Assembly (NCBI GenBank): GCA_934402125.1
Contig: CAKRTY010000065.1
Location: 1-7,954, forward strand
Direction: 5' to 3'
Origin: an uncultured Anaerosacchariphilus sp.
GTDB lineage: Bacteria; Bacillota; Clostridia; Lachnospirales; Lachnospiraceae
DNA: 7,954 bases
Made by a program: the position numbers and the translations under genes. The notes under the pieces were generated by a model that worked only from the letters and a program-made list of their open reading frames with translations, had not been told where the DNA came from and made no database searches. Shown one piece after another: positions 6,068-7,954 of this stretch (its first letter is position 1; the number at the start of each line of letters is the position of its first letter).

Positions 6068-6913
6068 TTATTTTACATCCAGCGTCCCATGGGCTTCCTC
6101 TACCACCTGCTCCGGCTGTACGCCCTCAGGGAGATGAGCCTTCATTTCTTCCCAGGAGGGCAGCTCCTCCAGGGCTTCCCTTCCGGTCTTCTGAAGCCAT
6201 ACCAGATACTCGATATTGCCCTCGGGCCCCTTGATGGGAGAAAATTCCAGTGCCAGAATCTCATAGCCGATGGCCCATGCGTAGGTCAGAACCATCTCGA
6301 TGACCTCCAGATGGGTACTCTTTTCCCGCACTACGCCCTTTTTTCCTACCTTTTCCCGGCCCGCCTCAAACTGGGGCTTAATCAGGGCCACCACCTGACC
6401 GTCGTCGCTTAAAAGCTCCCGCACCGGCAGCAGTACCTTGGTCAGGGAAATAAATGCCACGTCGATGGACGAAAACTGCGGCCGTTCCTGAATCTGATCC
6501 GGCGTCAGGTAACGGATATTGGTTTTCTCCATACAGACTACCCGGGGATCGCTCCGAAGCTTCCAGTCCAGCTGATTGGTTCCCACGTCCACCGCATATA
6601 CCTTCACTGCGCCGTTCTGCAGCATACAATCCGTAAAGCCGCCGGTGGAAGAGCCCACATCCATGCAGACCTTTCCTTCCAGGCCCAGATCGAAATGGGC
6701 CACTGCCTTCTCCAGCTTCAGACCGCCGCGGCTCACATACCGCAGCTTCTGTCCGTGTATTTCGATGGGGGCTGCCTCGTCAAACATGGAGCCGGCCTTA
6801 TCCTCCCGCTGTCCCTTTACAAAGACCTTGCCTTCCATAATGATTGCTTTCGCCTGTTCCCTGGATTTTGCCAGTCCTCTGTTCACCAGAAGCACATCCA
6901 GACGTACCTTCAT
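6068..6913 (-). CDS. tlyA: TlyA-family rRNA 2'-O-methyltransferase (S4 plus FtsJ-like domains)
   Basis: Predicted SAM-dependent 2'-O-methyltransferase of ribosomal RNA (cytidine sites in TlyA), also annotated as hemolysin A or YqxC. It has 281 residues. An N-terminal S4 RNA-binding domain covers about 3-60 (LDVLLVNRGLAKSREQAK is typical). The linker SRGGLKLEKA (61-70) leads to a Rossmann methyltransferase domain. SAM motif I is DVGSSTGGFTD (85-95); D151 (IDVAFISL), K179 (LIKPQFEAG) and E232 probably form the K-D-K-E active site with K66. A longer frame opens at 7057, but it overlaps dxs and its extra residues look like shifted dxs. The ATG at 6911-6913 with AGGAG (6920-6924) 6 nt upstream is the natural start and leaves a 25-bp gap to dxs. 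Haemolysin activity is historical and doubtful; the rRNA target in this organism is not known. Confidence 0.95.
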   Translation of the reverse strand: MKVRLDVLLVNRGLAKSREQAKAIIMEGKVFVKGQREDKAGSMFDEAAPIEIHGQKLRYVSRGGLKLEKAVAHFDLGLEGKVCMDVGSSTGGFTDCMLQNGAVKVYAVDVGTNQLDWKLRSDPRVVCMEKTNIRYLTPDQIQERPQFSSIDVAFISLTKVLLPVRELLSDDGQVVALIKPQFEAGREKVGKKGVVREKSTHLEVIEMVLTYAWAIGYEILALEFSPIKGPEGNIEYLVWLQKTGREALEELPSWEEMKAHLPEGVQPEQVVEEAHGTLDVK

Positions 6914-6919
6914 ACTCTT

Positions 6920-6924
6920 CTCTC
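6920..6924 (-). promoter_or_regulatory. Ribosome binding site that fixes the tlyA start
   Basis: AGGAG on the minus strand lies 6 nt before the ATG at 6911-6913, in the 25-bp gap after dxs. It supports the 281-residue form over an N-terminal extension into dxs. Confidence 0.75.
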
Positions 6925-6938
6925 CTAAACCTTTTCTT

Positions 6939-7954
6939 TTATATCTCGCTGACGTAGGCCGTGATGATCCGCTTGACAATGGTTTCCGCGTCCAGACCCA
7001 CCTCTTTCTGCAGCAGGGCCACATTGCCATGCTCCACATACTCGTCCGGCAGGGCAATATTCAGAACCTTCAAATCAAAGCCACGGTCATTTACATATTC
7101 CAGCACATGGTCGCCAAAGCCACCGTTTCTTACATTTTCTTCCAGTGTCACCAGAAGCTTATGCTGCTTCGCCACTTCCTCCAACATCTGCTCGTCCAGA
7201 GGCTTTACAAAACGGGCGTTGATGAGCGTACAGTTGTACCCCGTATCCTTCAGGGTATCCCGCACCTGCTCCGCCGTCTTTACCATGCTGCCCACAGCCA
7301 TCAGCGCAATATCCGCTTCCTCATAGATCCATTCGCCTTTTCCGTAGGAAATGGGTGCCCGGAACTCCTGGAGACCGTCGTAGGCCTCGCCTCTGGGATA
7401 CCGGAGGGCAATGGGGCCGTTATAATTCACGGCGAATTTCAGCATATCCGAAAGCTCCCATTTATTCTTCGGAGCCATTACCGTCATATTCGGAATGCTG
7501 GACAGATAAGACAGGTCAAAGATTCCCTGATGGGTCTCTCCGTCGCTTCCCACCAGCCCTGCCCGGTCGATGGCAAAGACCACGTGCAGGTTCTGGATAC
7601 AGACGTCATGGAGCACCTGATCGTAGGCACGCTGCAGGAATGAGGAGTAGACCGCCACCACAGGCTTTAAGCCTCCCGCCGCCAGTCCTGCCGCAAAGGT
7701 CACCGCATGCTGCTCCGCGATTCCCACATCAAAAAACCTGTCCGGGAACATATTCCGAAAGCGCTTGAGACCGGTTCCGTCGGGCATGGCTGCGGTAATC
7801 GCCACCACCTTTTCATCCCGATCTCCCAGCTTTCGCATAACTGTTGAAAAAATATCCGTATAGTTGGCCTTGGCCCGTCTGCTCTTTGGCAGACCTGTTT
7901 CGATAACAAAGGGCTCCGCTCCGTGGAACCGGGAAGGGTGACGCTCTGCAGGCT
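6939..7954 (-). CDS. dxs: 1-deoxy-D-xylulose-5-phosphate synthase, C-terminal part (runs off window edge)
   Basis: Thiamine diphosphate enzyme that condenses pyruvate and glyceraldehyde 3-phosphate to DXP, the first step of the MEP isoprenoid pathway and a source for thiamine and pyridoxal. The open frame continues past the internal Met codon at 7838 to the window edge, starting with PAERHPSRFHG. That gives 337 residues of the usual 620 or so. The central transketolase pyrimidine domain has the catalytic Glu80 of the fragment in GIAEQHAV (codon 7713-7715), Arg108 in SSFLQRAYDQ and the Dxs signature DRAGLVGSDGETHQG (129-143). The C-terminal transketolase domain covers about 215-330. The N-terminal ThDP/Mg binding half lies outside the window. 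The gene is first in the visible operon and is followed 25 bp later by tlyA, the normal pairing in Firmicutes. No defect is seen. Confidence 0.97.
   Translation of the reverse strand, partial: PAERHPSRFHGAEPFVIETGLPKSRRAKANYTDIFSTVMRKLGDRDEKVVAITAAMPDGTGLKRFRNMFPDRFFDVGIAEQHAVTFAAGLAAGGLKPVVAVYSSFLQRAYDQVLHDVCIQNLHVVFAIDRAGLVGSDGETHQGIFDLSYLSSIPNMTVMAPKNKWELSDMLKFAVNYNGPIALRYPRGEAYDGLQEFRAPISYGKGEWIYEEADIALMAVGSMVKTAEQVRDTLKDTGYNCTLINARFVKPLDEQMLEEVAKQHKLLVTLEENVRNGGFGDHVLEYVNDRGFDLKVLNIALPDEYVEHGNVALLQKEVGLDAETIVKRIITAYVSEI

Noticed and set aside
6914..7057. N-terminal extension of tlyA by 48 codons
   Set aside because: It mostly overlaps dxs out of frame and does not resemble TlyA; the ATG at 6911-6913 has a good AGGAG and begins the normal S4 domain.
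7168..7174. TGGCGAA, a TGNCGAA-type Spo0A box inside dxs
   Set aside because: Deep in coding sequence with no promoter nearby; consistent with chance.
6576..7643. Long plus-strand open frame of 355 codons
   Set aside because: It lies fully antisense to tlyA and dxs, which have clear family motifs; its translation has no recognisable domain and it has no evident ribosome binding site. It is a shadow of the coding strand.

Overview
The window is a stretch of chromosome from an anaerobic, endospore-forming Firmicute. The protein sequences and the roughly balanced base composition suggest a Lachnospiraceae-type clostridium, but this is inferred from sequence style and no search was run. All seven genes lie on the minus strand, so the biological order runs from high to low coordinates: dxs (3' part) - tlyA - nadK - argR - recN - spoIVB - spo0A - glgA (5' part).

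Region 2984-7954 is a tightly packed housekeeping operon with gaps of 16 to 37 bp. It holds Dxs (isoprenoid precursor and thiamine/pyridoxal supply), TlyA (rRNA 2'-O-methyltransferase), NadK (NADP synthesis), ArgR (arginine-responsive regulator) and RecN (double-strand break repair). It ends at a strong intrinsic terminator, a 14-bp stem followed by seven U, just after recN. No promoter for this block is visible, so it probably lies upstream of the window.

Region 723-2983 is the sporulation pair. SpoIVB is the PDZ serine peptidase that signals from the forespore to activate pro-sigma-K processing. Spo0A is the master response regulator of sporulation. A possible forespore-type promoter for spoIVB overlaps the recN terminator. 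Upstream of spo0A are a good sigma-A-type promoter and an exact Spo0A binding heptamer. That heptamer belongs to a series of TGTC motifs set exactly 10 and 20 bp apart, which suggests autoregulation by helically phased Spo0A binding.

Region 1-722 carries the start of glgA (glycogen synthase) with its own perfect -10 element and a GTG start. Glycogen (granulose) storage commonly accompanies sporulation in clostridia, so the neighbourhood makes sense, although no Spo0A box was seen in the glgA promoter.

The order recN-spoIVB-spo0A downstream of dxs/tlyA/argR is a known conserved arrangement in Bacilli and Clostridia. I saw no mobile element, CRISPR array, tRNA, rRNA, broken gene or unknown gene. 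The items most worth a second look are regulatory: the phased TGTC array and the promoter/terminator overlap at spoIVB.
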